Shown piece after piece: positions 41,782-51,723 of a DNA stretch of 64,000 nucleotides. The notes under the pieces are model-generated. The model was not told the DNA's origin. It worked only from the letters and a program-made list of their open reading frames with translations, and made no database searches. Origin of the DNA: Streptomyces coacervatus (GTDB lineage Bacteria; Actinomycetota; Actinomycetes; Streptomycetales; Streptomycetaceae); NCBI RefSeq assembly GCF_029223485.1, contig NZ_JARHTP010000017.1:62001-126000 (forward strand), read 5' to 3'. Position 1 is the first letter of the stretch. Every line of letters starts with the position of its first letter. The translations under genes were made by a program, and so were the position numbers.

Positions 41782-42987
41782 TCAGCCCGCTCTGAGGGCC
41801 ATCGTCATCGCCTCCACCGCCAGCAGCGGAGCGACATTGCGGTCGAGGGCCTCGCGGCAGGCGGCGATCGCCTCGATGCGGCGGAGGGTGGACTCGGGGG
41901 AGCTGCCGCGGGCGAGGCGCTCCAGGGTGTCCTCGGCGTCCGCATTGGCGATGGCGACGCGGGAGCCGAGCTGAAGGGCGAGGACGTCGCGGTAGAAGCC
42001 GGTGAGGTCGGTCAGGGCGAGGTCGAGGCTGTCGCGCTGCGTACGCGTTCTGCGGCGCTTCTGCTTGTCCTCCAGGTCCTTCATCACGCCCGCCGTGCCG
42101 CGGGGCATCCGGCCGCCCTGGGACGCACCCAGCGCCGCCTTCAGCTCCTCGGTCTCCTTGCCGTCCTTCTCCTCGGCGAGCTGCTTGGCGTCCTCGGCGG
42201 CCGCGTCGACGAGTTCCTGGGCGGCCTTGAGGCAGCCGCCGACGTCCTCGACGCGGAGCGGGAGCTTCAGGACGGCGGCGCGGCGCTCGCGGGCGGCCGG
42301 GTCGGTGGCCAGGCGGCGGGCCCGGTCGACGTGCCCCTGCGTGGCGCGGGCCGCCGCGGCGGCCACGGGCGGTTCGATGCCTTCCCGCCGTACGAGCATG
42401 TCCGCGACGGCGTCCACCGAGGGCGTCAGCAGGTTGAGGTGGCGGCAGCGGGAGCGGACGGTGGGCAGGACGTCCTCAATGGAGGGGGCGCACAGCAGCC
42501 AGACCGTACGCGGGGCGGGCTCCTCCACCGCTTTGAGGACGGCGTTGGCCGACTTCTCGTTCAGCCGCTCGGCGTCCTCGACGAGGATGACCTGCCAGCG
42601 GCCGTTCGCCGGCGAGGTGAACGACTTGCGGACGGTGTCGCGCATGTCGTCGGCGAGGATCTGTGTGCCGACGGCGGCGACGGTGGTGACGTCCGCGTGC
42701 GTGCCGATGAGGGCGGTGTGGCATCCGTCGCAGAACCCGCAGCCCGGGACCCCGCCGAGCGCGCGGTCGGGGCTGATGCACTGCAGTGCCGCGGCGAACG
42801 CCCGCGCCACCTGCGTCCGCCCCGCCCCCGGCGGTCCCGTGAACAGCCAGGCGTGCGTCATCTTCGACGCCTCGGGCGGCGGCGTGCCGGTGGCGGCCGC
42901 GGTGACCAGTGCATCGGCATCCCGGGCTGCGGCGCCGAGCTGCTCGGCCACCTTCTCCTGGCCGACGAGGTCGTCCCACACGGTCAT
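41782..42987 (-). CDS. holB: DNA polymerase III subunit delta'
   Basis: A 401-residue clamp-loader AAA+ subunit. The ATG at 42987 (MTVWDDLVGQEKV) is the conserved start. It has FTGPPGAGRTQVARAFAAAL, where the Walker A Lys is Arg (GAGRT), typical of delta' that does not hydrolyse ATP. A zinc ribbon CGFCDGCH, the DDMRDTVRKSF helix, VEDAERLNEKSANAVLKAVEEP, and SRCRHLNLLTP follow. It loads the sliding clamp with gamma/tau and delta. The gene is 113 bases behind tmk and the pair is conserved in bacteria. Confidence 0.95.
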   Translation of the reverse strand: MTVWDDLVGQEKVAEQLGAAARDADALVTAAATGTPPPEASKMTHAWLFTGPPGAGRTQVARAFAAALQCISPDRALGGVPGCGFCDGCHTALIGTHADVTTVAAVGTQILADDMRDTVRKSFTSPANGRWQVILVEDAERLNEKSANAVLKAVEEPAPRTVWLLCAPSIEDVLPTVRSRCRHLNLLTPSVDAVADMLVRREGIEPPVAAAAARATQGHVDRARRLATDPAARERRAAVLKLPLRVEDVGGCLKAAQELVDAAAEDAKQLAEEKDGKETEELKAALGASQGGRMPRGTAGVMKDLEDKQKRRRTRTQRDSLDLALTDLTGFYRDVLALQLGSRVAIANADAEDTLERLARGSSPESTLRRIEAIAACREALDRNVAPLLAVEAMTMALRAG

Positions 42988-43099
42988 CAGGTCACCCCGC
43001 CCTTTCGTCACGTTTCACGTTGCGGGATCCATTGTGCGGGGCGGCACTGACAACGGCGGACGAGCGACTGCTCGGCAGCGAACTCGAACCGGCAGGCTC

Positions 43100-46000
43100 T
43101 CAGCCCTGACGCCCCCGTCCGCCCCGCCCGCGGCCCGCGCCGTCGTCGTACTCGTCGTCACGCGGTCCGAGCAGTTCGTCGGCCAGCGTCGGCAGGTCGT
43201 CCAGCGGTGTCTCCTCGGCCCAGTCCGAGCGCGCCCGCCGCCGCGGCTCGCCCCCGGCGTCGACCTGAGGCATCTCCCGGGTACGGTCCTCGGCCCCGTC
43301 CGGTCGCCCGCCCGCGTGCTCGTCCCGGAAGAGCCCCGGCGGCACCCGATGCGCAGGATCCTCGTCCCGCACAGGAGGCAGCACAGCGGTCTCTTCCTCG
43401 GCTCTTGAGCGCACCGGCGGCAGCACAGCCGTCTCGTCGGCCGCTCCCGGCACGACCGGCGGCAGCACAGCGGTCTCGTCCGCCGCCCCCGTGGGCGCCG
43501 GCGGCTGCGGCAGCTTCGCCGTCACCTCGGACTCGGACTCGCCGGCAGGACGGTCACCGGTCTTCCCGGCGCCCTGCCGCTCGTCGCGCACCGGCCGCAG
43601 CACGGCGGTCTCCTCCGCCGGCCAAGCCGACACGTTCGTCGGCGTCACCACCGGCGTAGGCACGGTGGACGCCTCCGGCGGCGCCACAGGTGCCGTCGGG
43701 CGCCTGGGTCCCGCCTCCGCGGCGGCCGTGGCCTGTTCGGCGAGCCGCCTGGCCTCCTCGGCCCGCAGCAGCGCCTCCTCGGCCTTGCGCTGCTTCTCCA
43801 CGCGCCGCGCCTCGGCCTCGGCGTGCAGCCGGGCCTCTTCCTCGGCCTGCTTGCGCCGCCGGTCCTCGTCGGCCTTGCGGCGGGCTTCCTCCTCGGCGCG
43901 TGCCTTCTCCTCCGCGAGGAGCCGTGCCTGCTCCTCCTCGGCGCGACGGCGTGCTTCCTCGGCGCGCTGCCGGGCCTCCTCCGCCTGCCGCTCGGCCTCG
44001 CGGCGCTGCGCCTCCTCCAGCTCGCGCCGCTTGCGCTCCTCCTCCTCGGCGCGCAGCCGCTCCAGCTGTTCCTGGCGCTCGCGCTCCAGCCGCTCCTCCT
44101 CGGCCTTCCTCGCGGCCTCCTCCTCGGCCTTGCGGCGGGCCTCCTCCTCGGCCTTCTTCCGCGCCTCTTCCTGGGCCTTCACCTCGGCCTCGGACAGCGG
44201 CAGCATCTGGTCGAGCCGGTGCCGTACGACGGTGGTGACGGCCTCGGGCTCCTGGCCCGCGTCCACCACGAGGTACCGCCCGGGGTCGGCCGCGGCCAGC
44301 GTGAGGAAACCGGACCGCACGCGCGCGTGGAACTCGGCCGGCTCCGACTCCAGCCGGTCCGGCGCCTCCGTGAACCGCTCGCGTGCGATGTCCGGCGAGA
44401 CGTCGAGGAGCACGGTCAGATGCGGTACGAGGCCGTCCGTCGCCCAGCGGTTGATGCGGGCGATCTCGGTCGGGGACAGATCACGGCCCGCCCCCTGGTA
44501 GGCCACCGAGGAGTCGATGTAGCGGTCGGAGATGACCACCGCGCCCCGCTCCAGCGCGGGCCTGACCACGGTGTCCACGTGTTCCGCGCGGTCCGCCGCG
44601 TACAGCAGCGCCTCCGCGCGGTGGGAGAGTCCCGCGCTCGACACGTCCAGCAGGATCGACCGCAGCCGCTTGCCCACCGGCGTCGCTCCCGGCTCACGGG
44701 TCAGCACGACCTCGTGGCCCTTGGCCCGGATCCACTCGGCCAGCGCCTCGGCCTGCGTGGACTTGCCGGCCCCGTCGCCGCCCTCCAGGGCGATGAAGAA
44801 ACCGGCGGCCGTGGGCGTCTGCACCGGGTCGTCGCCGCCCAGCAGTGCGTCCCGCAGGTCGTGCCGCAGCGGCACGCCGGAGCGGTCGTCGACCTTGGCC
44901 AGGACCAGCGCGGCCACCGGCAGCAGCAGCGCGCCGACCAGCATCAGCGTGAACGCGGCACCGCCGTGCGCGAACACGAACTTGCCGTTCTCCATCCGGT
45001 GCGGCCCGATCCCCGCAGCGACCACGGGCGCGATCACTGCGCCGAGCGCCACACACACGCGTACCACCGCGTGCAGGTGCTCGGTCGTGCGCGCCCTGCG
45101 GAAGTCCTCGGCCTCCTGGTCGAGCAGGGTGTGTCCGGTGTTGGCGGCCACACCCGCACCGATGCCGGCCAGCGCGACGATCAGCAGCACGGTGGTGACG
45201 TCCGGGACGAGCCCGGCGGCCAGCAGCGCAACGCCGGTGAAGGCGATCGCCAGCGCGAGCAGCCGGCGCCGCGACAGGGTCGGCAGCACGGAAGGCGCCG
45301 TACGGATACCGACGACGACACCGCCCGTCAGCGCGAGCACCAGCAGCCCGTACGTCACCGGGCCGCCGCCCAGGTCCTTGGCGTGCAGCACGCAGACGGC
45401 GACGGCCGCGGAGATCGCACCCGCGACGGCGGCGGCAGCCAGCACCAGCAGCGGGATGGCCCCCGTGCGGCCCTTGTCCACGCCCGTGCCGGTCTTGGGG
45501 CGGCGCAGCCCCTCGAGCGGCGACCGCGCGCGCGGGGTGCGCGTGTCGGGCAGCTCCAGGAAGGTCACCACGGACAGGGACGCGGCGAACAGGCCTGCCG
45601 CCACATACGAGGCGAGGGCCGCCTGGTGCTGGTCGAACCAGTCGATCCCGGCGCCCAGCAGGTTGTTGAGCAGCGACGCGGCGACCAGCGCGGCGGCCGC
45701 GAGCGGGATGGCCACGAAGGACGTACGCAGCGACAGACGGCGCAGCGCGTCCATGTGGTCCGGCAGCGGCCGTACCGTCGCGCCCTCCAGCGGCGGGGCG
45801 GGCAGCAGGGCGGGGGCCGCGCTCTCCCGGCACACCGTCCAGAAGCGCTCGGCGACTCCGGTGACGAAGGCCGTGACCAGCACAACGGCCAGCGCGTTGT
45901 CGGGCGTCCAGTCGATCCACAGGGGCGCGACGATCAGCGCCAGGACCCGGACGCCGTCGGCGCCGGCCATGGTCCAGCGGCGGTCGAGCGGGCCCTCATG

Positions 46001-46327
46001 TGAAGTGAGCGAAGTGAGCGGTCCGAGCAGGACGGCCCCGAAGAGCAGCGTTGCCAGGATGCGCACCCCGAAAACGGTCGCCACTGCGAACGCCACGCCG
46101 CGGTAGCCCCCGCCGAAGGAGCCCTCGGCGATGGCCGCCTGCAGGGCGAGAAGCACCAGCACGAGGAGGGCGAGGGTGTCACCGACTCCGCCCACGAGCT
46201 GTGCGCTCCACAGCCGCCTCAGCTGCGGTCGGCGCAGCAGGGCGCGGACGGCGCGCTCGCGGGAGTCCGCAACAAGGGCGTCGTCGGGGTCCGGCTGGTG
46301 GGCCGTTGGCTGCTCGGCTCGCGTCAT
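43100..46327 (-). CDS. tmk: Thymidylate kinase fused to an N-terminal MFS-like membrane domain and C-terminal coiled coil
   Basis: The 1075-residue protein has three parts. Residues about 30-495 are an MFS-type membrane domain with 10-12 hydrophobic helices. Residues about 515-720 are a complete dTMP kinase (FIALEGGDGAGKSTQ, TREPGATPVGKRLRSI, SDRYIDSSVAYQGAGR, DRLE). Residues about 725-895 are a long Glu/Ala/Arg/Lys coiled coil, followed by an acidic Pro-rich tail with three or four ETAVLPPV repeats. The kinase makes dTDP for DNA synthesis. The fusion would place it at the membrane; it is a form I recall in Streptomyces, where it is annotated dTMP kinase. Confidence 0.92.
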   Translation of the reverse strand: MTRAEQPTAHQPDPDDALVADSRERAVRALLRRPQLRRLWSAQLVGGVGDTLALLVLVLLALQAAIAEGSFGGGYRGVAFAVATVFGVRILATLLFGAVLLGPLTSLTSHEGPLDRRWTMAGADGVRVLALIVAPLWIDWTPDNALAVVLVTAFVTGVAERFWTVCRESAAPALLPAPPLEGATVRPLPDHMDALRRLSLRTSFVAIPLAAAALVAASLLNNLLGAGIDWFDQHQAALASYVAAGLFAASLSVVTFLELPDTRTPRARSPLEGLRRPKTGTGVDKGRTGAIPLLVLAAAAVAGAISAAVAVCVLHAKDLGGGPVTYGLLVLALTGGVVVGIRTAPSVLPTLSRRRLLALAIAFTGVALLAAGLVPDVTTVLLIVALAGIGAGVAANTGHTLLDQEAEDFRRARTTEHLHAVVRVCVALGAVIAPVVAAGIGPHRMENGKFVFAHGGAAFTLMLVGALLLPVAALVLAKVDDRSGVPLRHDLRDALLGGDDPVQTPTAAGFFIALEGGDGAGKSTQAEALAEWIRAKGHEVVLTREPGATPVGKRLRSILLDVSSAGLSHRAEALLYAADRAEHVDTVVRPALERGAVVISDRYIDSSVAYQGAGRDLSPTEIARINRWATDGLVPHLTVLLDVSPDIARERFTEAPDRLESEPAEFHARVRSGFLTLAAADPGRYLVVDAGQEPEAVTTVVRHRLDQMLPLSEAEVKAQEEARKKAEEEARRKAEEEAARKAEEERLERERQEQLERLRAEEEERKRRELEEAQRREAERQAEEARQRAEEARRRAEEEQARLLAEEKARAEEEARRKADEDRRRKQAEEEARLHAEAEARRVEKQRKAEEALLRAEEARRLAEQATAAAEAGPRRPTAPVAPPEASTVPTPVVTPTNVSAWPAEETAVLRPVRDERQGAGKTGDRPAGESESEVTAKLPQPPAPTGAADETAVLPPVVPGAADETAVLPPVRSRAEEETAVLPPVRDEDPAHRVPPGLFRDEHAGGRPDGAEDRTREMPQVDAGGEPRRRARSDWAEETPLDDLPTLADELLGPRDDEYDDGAGRGRGGRGRQG

Positions 46328-46382
46328 GCTTTCAGCCTATCGGGACCGACTGACAGCCCGGGGCGCGCGTCCGGACGTGCGC

Positions 46383-46413
46383 ACGCCCCGACACCAAAGC
46401 GATACCGGGGCGT
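46383..46413 (-). terminator. Hairpin between topA and tmk
   Basis: ACGCCCCG (46383-46390) and CGGGGCGT (46406-46413) form an 8-bp stem with a 15-base loop in the 150-base gap after topA. An 11-base direct repeat CGAAGTCTCCG lies next to it at 46422 and 46448. Weak terminator or attenuator candidate. Confidence 0.5.
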
Positions 46414-46477
46414 TCGTTTTGCGAAGTCTCCGGAGAAAGAAAATCTCCGAAGTCTCCGTGGGGAAAGACGTCTTCGC

Positions 46478-49309
46478 TCAGTCGTCCGACGCCGTCTTCG
46501 AAGCCGTCGCCTTCTTCGCGGCGGCCGCGGTGGTCTTCTTGGCAGCGGTCTTCTTCGCAGCCGTCGTCGTCTTCTTCGCCGCCGTCTTCTTGGCGGCCGT
46601 CGCCTTCTTGGCCGGAGCCTTCTTCGCGGGCGCCTTCTTGGCCGTCTTCTTGGCGGGCCCCTTCGCCCGCTTCTCGGCAAGCAGTTCGAAGCCGCGCTCA
46701 GGGGTGATCGTCTCGACGCTGTCGCCGGAGCGCAGGGTCGCGTTGGTCTCCCCGTCGGTGACGTACGGCCCGAAGCGGCCGTCCTTCACCACGACCGGCT
46801 TCTCGCTGACCGGGTCGGTGCCCAGCTCCTTCAGCGGCGGCTTGGCGGCCGCGCGACCGCGCTGCTTGGGCTGGGCGTAGATCGCCAGCGCCTCTTCGAG
46901 CGTGATCGTGAAGAGCTGGTCCTCGGTCTGCAGCGAGCGCGAGTCCGTGCCCTTCTTCAGGTAGGGCCCGTAGCGCCCGTTCTGCGCGGTGATCTCCTGG
47001 CCCTCGGCGTCCGCGCCGACGACCCGCGGCAGCGACATCAGCTTGAGCGCGTCCTGAAGCGTCACCGTGTCCAGCGACATCGACTTGAACAGCGAGGCCG
47101 TACGCGGCTTCACGGCGTTCTTGCCGGTCTTCGGGGTGCCCTCGGGGAGCACCTCGGTGACATACGGGCCGTAGCGGCCGTCCCGGGCGATGATCTGGTG
47201 GCCCGTCTCCGGGTCGGCGCCGAGCTCGAAGTCGCCGCTCGGCTTGGCGAGCAGTTCCTCCGCGAGCTCCACGCTCAGCTCGTCCGGGGCGAGGTCCTCG
47301 GGCACGTCCGCCCGCTGGTGGCCCTCGGCGTCCTTCTCGCCGCGCTCGATGTAGGGGCCGTAGCGCCCGACCCGCAGCACGATGCCGCTGCCCACCGGGA
47401 ACGACGACACCTCGCGCGCGTCGATCGCACCCAGGTCGGTCACCAGCTCCTTGAGGCCACCGAGGTGGTCCCCGTCGCCGTTGCCCGCCTCGGCCGCGTT
47501 GCCGTTGTCGGTGCCCTCGCCGAAGTAGAACCGCTTCAGCCACGGCACGGACTGCGCCTCACCGCGGGCGATGCGGTCGAGGTCGTCCTCCATCTTGGCG
47601 GTGAAGTCGTAGTCGACGAGCCGCCCGAAGTGCTTCTCCAGGAGGTTGACCACGGCGAAGGACAGGAAGGACGGCACGAGTGCCGTGCCCTTCTTGAAGA
47701 CATATCCGCGGTCGAGGATCGTGCCGATGATCGACGCGTACGTCGACGGGCGGCCGATCTCGCGCTCTTCGAGCTCCTTGACCAGGCTGGCCTCGGTGTA
47801 GCGGGCCGGGGGCTTGGTGGCATGCCCGTCGACCGTGATCTCCTCGGCGCTGAGCCGGTCGCCCTCGGCGACCTGCGGCAGCCGGCGCTCGCGGTCGTCC
47901 AGCTCGGCGTTCGGGTCGTCGGCGCCCTCGACGTAGGCCTTCAGGAAGCCGTGGAAGGTGATCGTCTTGCCGGAGGCACTGAATTCGACGTCCCGGCCGT
48001 CGGCAGCCGTGCCGCCGATCTTCACCGTGACGCTGTTGCCGGTCGCGTCCTTCATCTGGGAGGCGACGGTCCGCTTCCAGATCAGCTCGTACAGCTTGAA
48101 CTGGTCGCCGGTCAGGCCGGTCTCGGCGGGCGTGCGGAAACGATCACCCGAGGGCCGGATCGCCTCGTGCGCCTCCTGCGCGTTCTTGACCTTGCCGGCG
48201 TACGTCCGCGGCTGCGGCGGCAGGTAGTCGGCGCCGTACAGCTGCGTCACCTGGGCGCGGGCGGCGGCCACGGCGGTGTCGCTGAGCGTCGTGGAGTCCG
48301 TACGCATGTAGGTGATGTAGCCGTTCTCGTACAGCTTCTGCGCGACCTGCATGGTGGCCTTCGCGCCGAAGCCGAGCTTGCGGCTCGCCTCCTGCTGCAG
48401 CGTCGTCGTACGGAACGGGGCGTACGGCGAGCGGCGGTACGGCTTGGACTCGACCGAGCGGACCGAGAACTGCGTCTGCTCCAGGGCGGCGGCGAGGGCG
48501 CGGGCGTTCGCCTCGTCGAGGTGGAGGGTGTTCGCGCTCTTGAGTTGTCCCAGGGAGTCGAAGTCGCGGCCCTGCGCGACCCGCCTGCCGTCGACGGTCC
48601 CCAGGCGGGCGACCAGCGACGACGGGTCCGACGAATCCCCGGCGCGGCCGGTCGCGAAGGTGCCCGTCAGGTCCCAGTACTCAGCAGAACGAAACGCGAT
48701 GCGCTCGCGTTCCCGCTCCACCACGAGTCGGGTCGCGACCGACTGGACACGGCCGGCCGACAGACGCGGCATGACCTTCTTCCACAGGACCGGCGAGACC
48801 TCGTAGCCGTAGAGACGGTCGAGGATGCGGCGGGTCTCCTGGGCGTCGACCATGCGCTGGTTCAGGTCGCGCGGGTTGGCGACGGCCTCGCGGATCGCGT
48901 CCTTGGTGATCTCGTGGAACACCATGCGCTTGACCGGGACCTTGGGCTTCAGCACCTCCAGGAGGTGCCATGCGATGGCCTCGCCCTCGCGGTCCTCATC
49001 GGTGGCGAGGAAGAGCTCGTCGGAGTCGCGCAGCAGGTCCTTGAGCTTCTTGACCTGGGCCCGCTTGTCAGCGTTGACCACATAGATGGGCTGGAAGTCG
49101 TGTTCGACGTCCACACCGAGGCGGCGGACCTCGCCGGTGTACTTCTCGGGCACCTCCGCGGCGCCGTTGGGAAGGTCGCGGATGTGCCCGACGCTCGCCT
49201 CGACGATGTAGCCGGGGCCGAGGTAGCCCTTGATCGTCTTCGCCTTGGCAGGCGACTCGACGATGACGAGTCGGCGGCCGCCGTGTGCGGTCTCGCTGGT
49301 CGGGGACAA
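46478..49309 (-). CDS. topA: DNA topoisomerase I with lysine-repeat tail
   Basis: A type IA topoisomerase that relaxes negative supercoils. The TTG at 49309 (MSPTSETAHGGRRLVIVESPAKAKTIKGYL) is chosen because it matches the streptomycete N-terminus and GGAGAGAAGAG lies upstream; an ATG at 49375 adds 22 basic residues. This gives 943 residues. Toprim motif ATDEDREGEAIAWHLLE, active Tyr in YITYMRTDSTTLSD, and C-terminal repeats DGRYGPYV replace zinc fingers. The end is a run of AKK(T/A) repeats, which in Streptomyces TopA are known to raise processivity. Confidence 0.95.
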   Translation of the reverse strand: MSPTSETAHGGRRLVIVESPAKAKTIKGYLGPGYIVEASVGHIRDLPNGAAEVPEKYTGEVRRLGVDVEHDFQPIYVVNADKRAQVKKLKDLLRDSDELFLATDEDREGEAIAWHLLEVLKPKVPVKRMVFHEITKDAIREAVANPRDLNQRMVDAQETRRILDRLYGYEVSPVLWKKVMPRLSAGRVQSVATRLVVERERERIAFRSAEYWDLTGTFATGRAGDSSDPSSLVARLGTVDGRRVAQGRDFDSLGQLKSANTLHLDEANARALAAALEQTQFSVRSVESKPYRRSPYAPFRTTTLQQEASRKLGFGAKATMQVAQKLYENGYITYMRTDSTTLSDTAVAAARAQVTQLYGADYLPPQPRTYAGKVKNAQEAHEAIRPSGDRFRTPAETGLTGDQFKLYELIWKRTVASQMKDATGNSVTVKIGGTAADGRDVEFSASGKTITFHGFLKAYVEGADDPNAELDDRERRLPQVAEGDRLSAEEITVDGHATKPPARYTEASLVKELEEREIGRPSTYASIIGTILDRGYVFKKGTALVPSFLSFAVVNLLEKHFGRLVDYDFTAKMEDDLDRIARGEAQSVPWLKRFYFGEGTDNGNAAEAGNGDGDHLGGLKELVTDLGAIDAREVSSFPVGSGIVLRVGRYGPYIERGEKDAEGHQRADVPEDLAPDELSVELAEELLAKPSGDFELGADPETGHQIIARDGRYGPYVTEVLPEGTPKTGKNAVKPRTASLFKSMSLDTVTLQDALKLMSLPRVVGADAEGQEITAQNGRYGPYLKKGTDSRSLQTEDQLFTITLEEALAIYAQPKQRGRAAAKPPLKELGTDPVSEKPVVVKDGRFGPYVTDGETNATLRSGDSVETITPERGFELLAEKRAKGPAKKTAKKAPAKKAPAKKATAAKKTAAKKTTTAAKKTAAKKTTAAAAKKATASKTASDD

Positions 49310-49557
49310 CTTCGCTCTTCTCTCCGGTCGACGCTGGGGCCTCCCCGGGTTTCTTCGTCCCGGGGGTCGGGTCATGGTGACGCTGCGGAGTGTGACGGTA
49401 CATCCCGCCCCCGTGTCAAACGGGAAAAGCCCGCAACGGCCACTCGAACGGTAACCCGACTACCGCCATTCCTGCCGCCCGGAGTGCCCACCAGCCTTTT
49501 CGAGCCTGTCCGGAGGATCACCTCTCAATTAACGGAGCCGCAGCTCCGGGGCGGCTT

Positions 49558-49755
49558 TCAGACCCGGGTGAAGCACCAGGTTCCGAGGACCAGCATGATC
49601 ACCGAGGCAAGGCTGGCAAGGGTCGCCGATGCGACGGGGTTCACACCGTGGGCGACCGGCTCACCGTGCCGCACCCGGACCACGGTCCACATCAGCAGCG
49701 CCCCGCCGAACAGGGCGAACACCATTCCCGCGAAGATCGCCGGTCCGCTCTCCAT
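49558..49755 (-). CDS. Small two-helix membrane protein
   Basis: A 65-residue protein starting at the ATG at 49755 (MESGPAIFAGMVFALFGG). It has two membrane segments (about 7-25 and 42-60) with a short HGEPVAHGVNPVAS loop between them. It matches small integral membrane proteins found next to topA in Streptomyces; function unknown. GGAG lies close to the start. The open frame continues upstream as an antisense extension and is not coding there. Confidence 0.7.
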   Translation of the reverse strand: MESGPAIFAGMVFALFGGALLMWTVVRVRHGEPVAHGVNPVASATLASLASVIMLVLGTWCFTRV

Positions 49756-50142
49756 GGCTCCGCGTGCCCCTTTTCTCCCGTTCACGAGTGCCCAGCCCAC
49801 GGAGACTGACACGCGCGGGCGGCGCACAGGCGAACCCGGGGTGAACGCGGAGCCGACGGACCTGTGGACTCACCCGGACTCTCACCCGGCCCTCACTCAT
49901 GGCACGCGCTCGACCGAACCGGGCTTGGGTATGTTTCCGGTCGACTTCTTGTTGCCGGTCCGGCTCACCGTGCACGTCGGTGGGCGACTGCCGGTAACCC
50001 TTGCCGGCTCCCTTGTGTACGAGATATGCCGTACCGCTGCCGGCCGCGGTGGACCCCTTCTTCGTCGGCGGCACGACGTAGGCGTCCGGACCGGGACAGG
50101 TCGGCCACTGGTATGCCGCGCGCCCGTCCGCCGCCCCCGGCC
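49756..50142. other. 387-base gap without a confident gene
   Basis: On the minus strand one frame (about 49910-50120) reads AYQWPTCPGPDAYVVPPTKK and continues KGSTAAGSGTAYLVHKGAGK. Its composition looks protein-like, but its third-position GC is lower than in real genes and there is no convincing start. It may be the remnant of a small secreted protein. Nothing is recognisable on the plus strand. Confidence 0.35.
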
Positions 50143-51678
50143 TCAGGCAGGCTCCAGGAACCCCTGCTCCACCAGCAGCCTGATCTGCGCCGGCGTGCGG
50201 TCGCGCAGCAACACCGGGTCCTCGCCGACCAGTTGGGCGATCGCGTCCAGAATGCGGCCCGCGCTCAGCGAACCGTCGCAGACGCCCGCGAAGCCCGCGC
50301 CGACCGTGTCCACCTTCGTGGCCCGGCGCATCCCGCGGTGCTGGCGCAGCACGACGTGCTCCGGATCCTCGGCGCCGGGCAGCCCGACCTGCTCCTGGAC
50401 CACCTCGGCGGCGAGCTTGAAGTGCCCTGCCAGCAGGGCCGCGTCGTCGTGCGCCCGCAGATAGTCGAGGCGGTCGAAGTGCGCCCGCACCGCGTCGCCC
50501 AGCGGCTGTTCGACCGGATGCGGCCACTCCTCCGCGGTGACCGAGGGCACGGCGGCTCCCGTCCTGCGCAGGGTGATCCAGCCGAACCCGACGGCCTTCA
50601 CCTTGCGCGCCTCGAACTCGTCCAGCCACGCGTCGTACCGCGCCTGGTACTCGGCCGGGTCCTCGCGGTGGTCACCGGCGTCCCTGAGCCACAGTTCGGC
50701 GTACTGCGTGACGTCCTGGACCTCGCGCTGCACGATCCAGGCGTCGCACCCGCGCGGCACCCACGACCTGATCCTGTCCTGCCAGTCCTCCCCCTCCACG
50801 TGCTGCCAGTTGGCGAGGAACTGCGCGAACCCGCCCTCGTTCAGCCGCTCCCCCGCCTGCTGAACGAGCGTGCGGCACAGATCGTCCCCGCCCATCCCGC
50901 CGTCGCGGTACGTCAGCCGCGCGCCCGGCGAGATCACGAAGGGCGGGTTCGACACGATCAGGTCGTACTTCTCGTCGTCGCGCACCGGCTCGAACAGTGA
51001 GCCTTCGCGCAGATCGGCCGCCGGGGCGCCGGACAGCGCCAGCGTGAGCGCGGTGATGTGCAGCGCGCGCGGGTTGAGGTCGGTCGCCGTCACGCGCGTG
51101 GCGTGCTGCGCGGCGTGCAGCGCCTGGATTCCGGAGCCGGTGCCGAGGTCGAGGGCTGCGGAGACGGGCGTACGGACGGTGATGCCGGCGAGCGTCGTGG
51201 ACGCACCGCCGACGCCCAGGACGACACCCTCGTCACGGCTGCCGATGCCACCGGCACCGCCGACCGCACACCCCAGGTCGGACACGATGAACCAGTCCTC
51301 GCCGCCGGGCCCGCCGTACGGCCGTACATCCACGGTCGCCGCCACGTCGTCCTTGGAGTCTCCGCCGACCCGCACCAGCCACCCGCTCTCCAGGCACGCG
51401 TCGACAGGCAGAACGCCCGCCACGCGCGCGTGCGGCACGGGCTGCTGCAGCAGGAACAGCCGTACGAGCACCTCCAGCGGCGTGTCCCCACGGGTCGCCC
51501 GGAGCGCGGGCACGGTCTCGCTGCGCGCCAGCGCCGCGTATGCCGGGGCGCCGAGCAGCTCGAGCAGCCCGTCGGCGGTGAAGGACGCCCCGAGCAGGGC
51601 GTCCCGCAGCCGGGCGGCGACGTCGGAACGGCCGGAGGCAGGGGCAGCAGGCAGGGCAGGCAGACCGGAGGTACTCAC
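50143..51678 (-). CDS. Class I SAM-dependent methyltransferase (NPPF type)
   Basis: A 511-residue protein with a central Rossmann methyltransferase: AALDLGTGSGIQALHAA (SAM motif I), TATDLNPRALHIT, and the catalytic NPPF in IVSNPPFVISPG. NPPF-type enzymes methylate exocyclic or amide nitrogen in rRNA guanine/adenine or in release factors. The N-terminal 160 residues and the C-terminal winged-helix-like region (HFKLAAEVVQEQVGLPGAED) are shared by actinobacterial homologues only. GTG start. Substrate unknown. It is single, 45 bases after the lipoprotein gene. Confidence 0.88.
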   Translation of the reverse strand: MSTSGLPALPAAPASGRSDVAARLRDALLGASFTADGLLELLGAPAYAALARSETVPALRATRGDTPLEVLVRLFLLQQPVPHARVAGVLPVDACLESGWLVRVGGDSKDDVAATVDVRPYGGPGGEDWFIVSDLGCAVGGAGGIGSRDEGVVLGVGGASTTLAGITVRTPVSAALDLGTGSGIQALHAAQHATRVTATDLNPRALHITALTLALSGAPAADLREGSLFEPVRDDEKYDLIVSNPPFVISPGARLTYRDGGMGGDDLCRTLVQQAGERLNEGGFAQFLANWQHVEGEDWQDRIRSWVPRGCDAWIVQREVQDVTQYAELWLRDAGDHREDPAEYQARYDAWLDEFEARKVKAVGFGWITLRRTGAAVPSVTAEEWPHPVEQPLGDAVRAHFDRLDYLRAHDDAALLAGHFKLAAEVVQEQVGLPGAEDPEHVVLRQHRGMRRATKVDTVGAGFAGVCDGSLSAGRILDAIAQLVGEDPVLLRDRTPAQIRLLVEQGFLEPA

Positions 51679-51723
51679 GCCCCCATTGTGGCGGGGACGA
51701 GGGGTCGGCTGCAGCCCCGGTTC

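Noticed and set aside
46298..50464. Plus-strand open frame of 1388 codons
   Set aside because: It is antisense to topA and the methyltransferase. Long antisense frames are expected in GC-rich DNA; its translation is Arg/Leu/Val/Gly-biased and matches no family, while the minus-strand genes show clear motifs.
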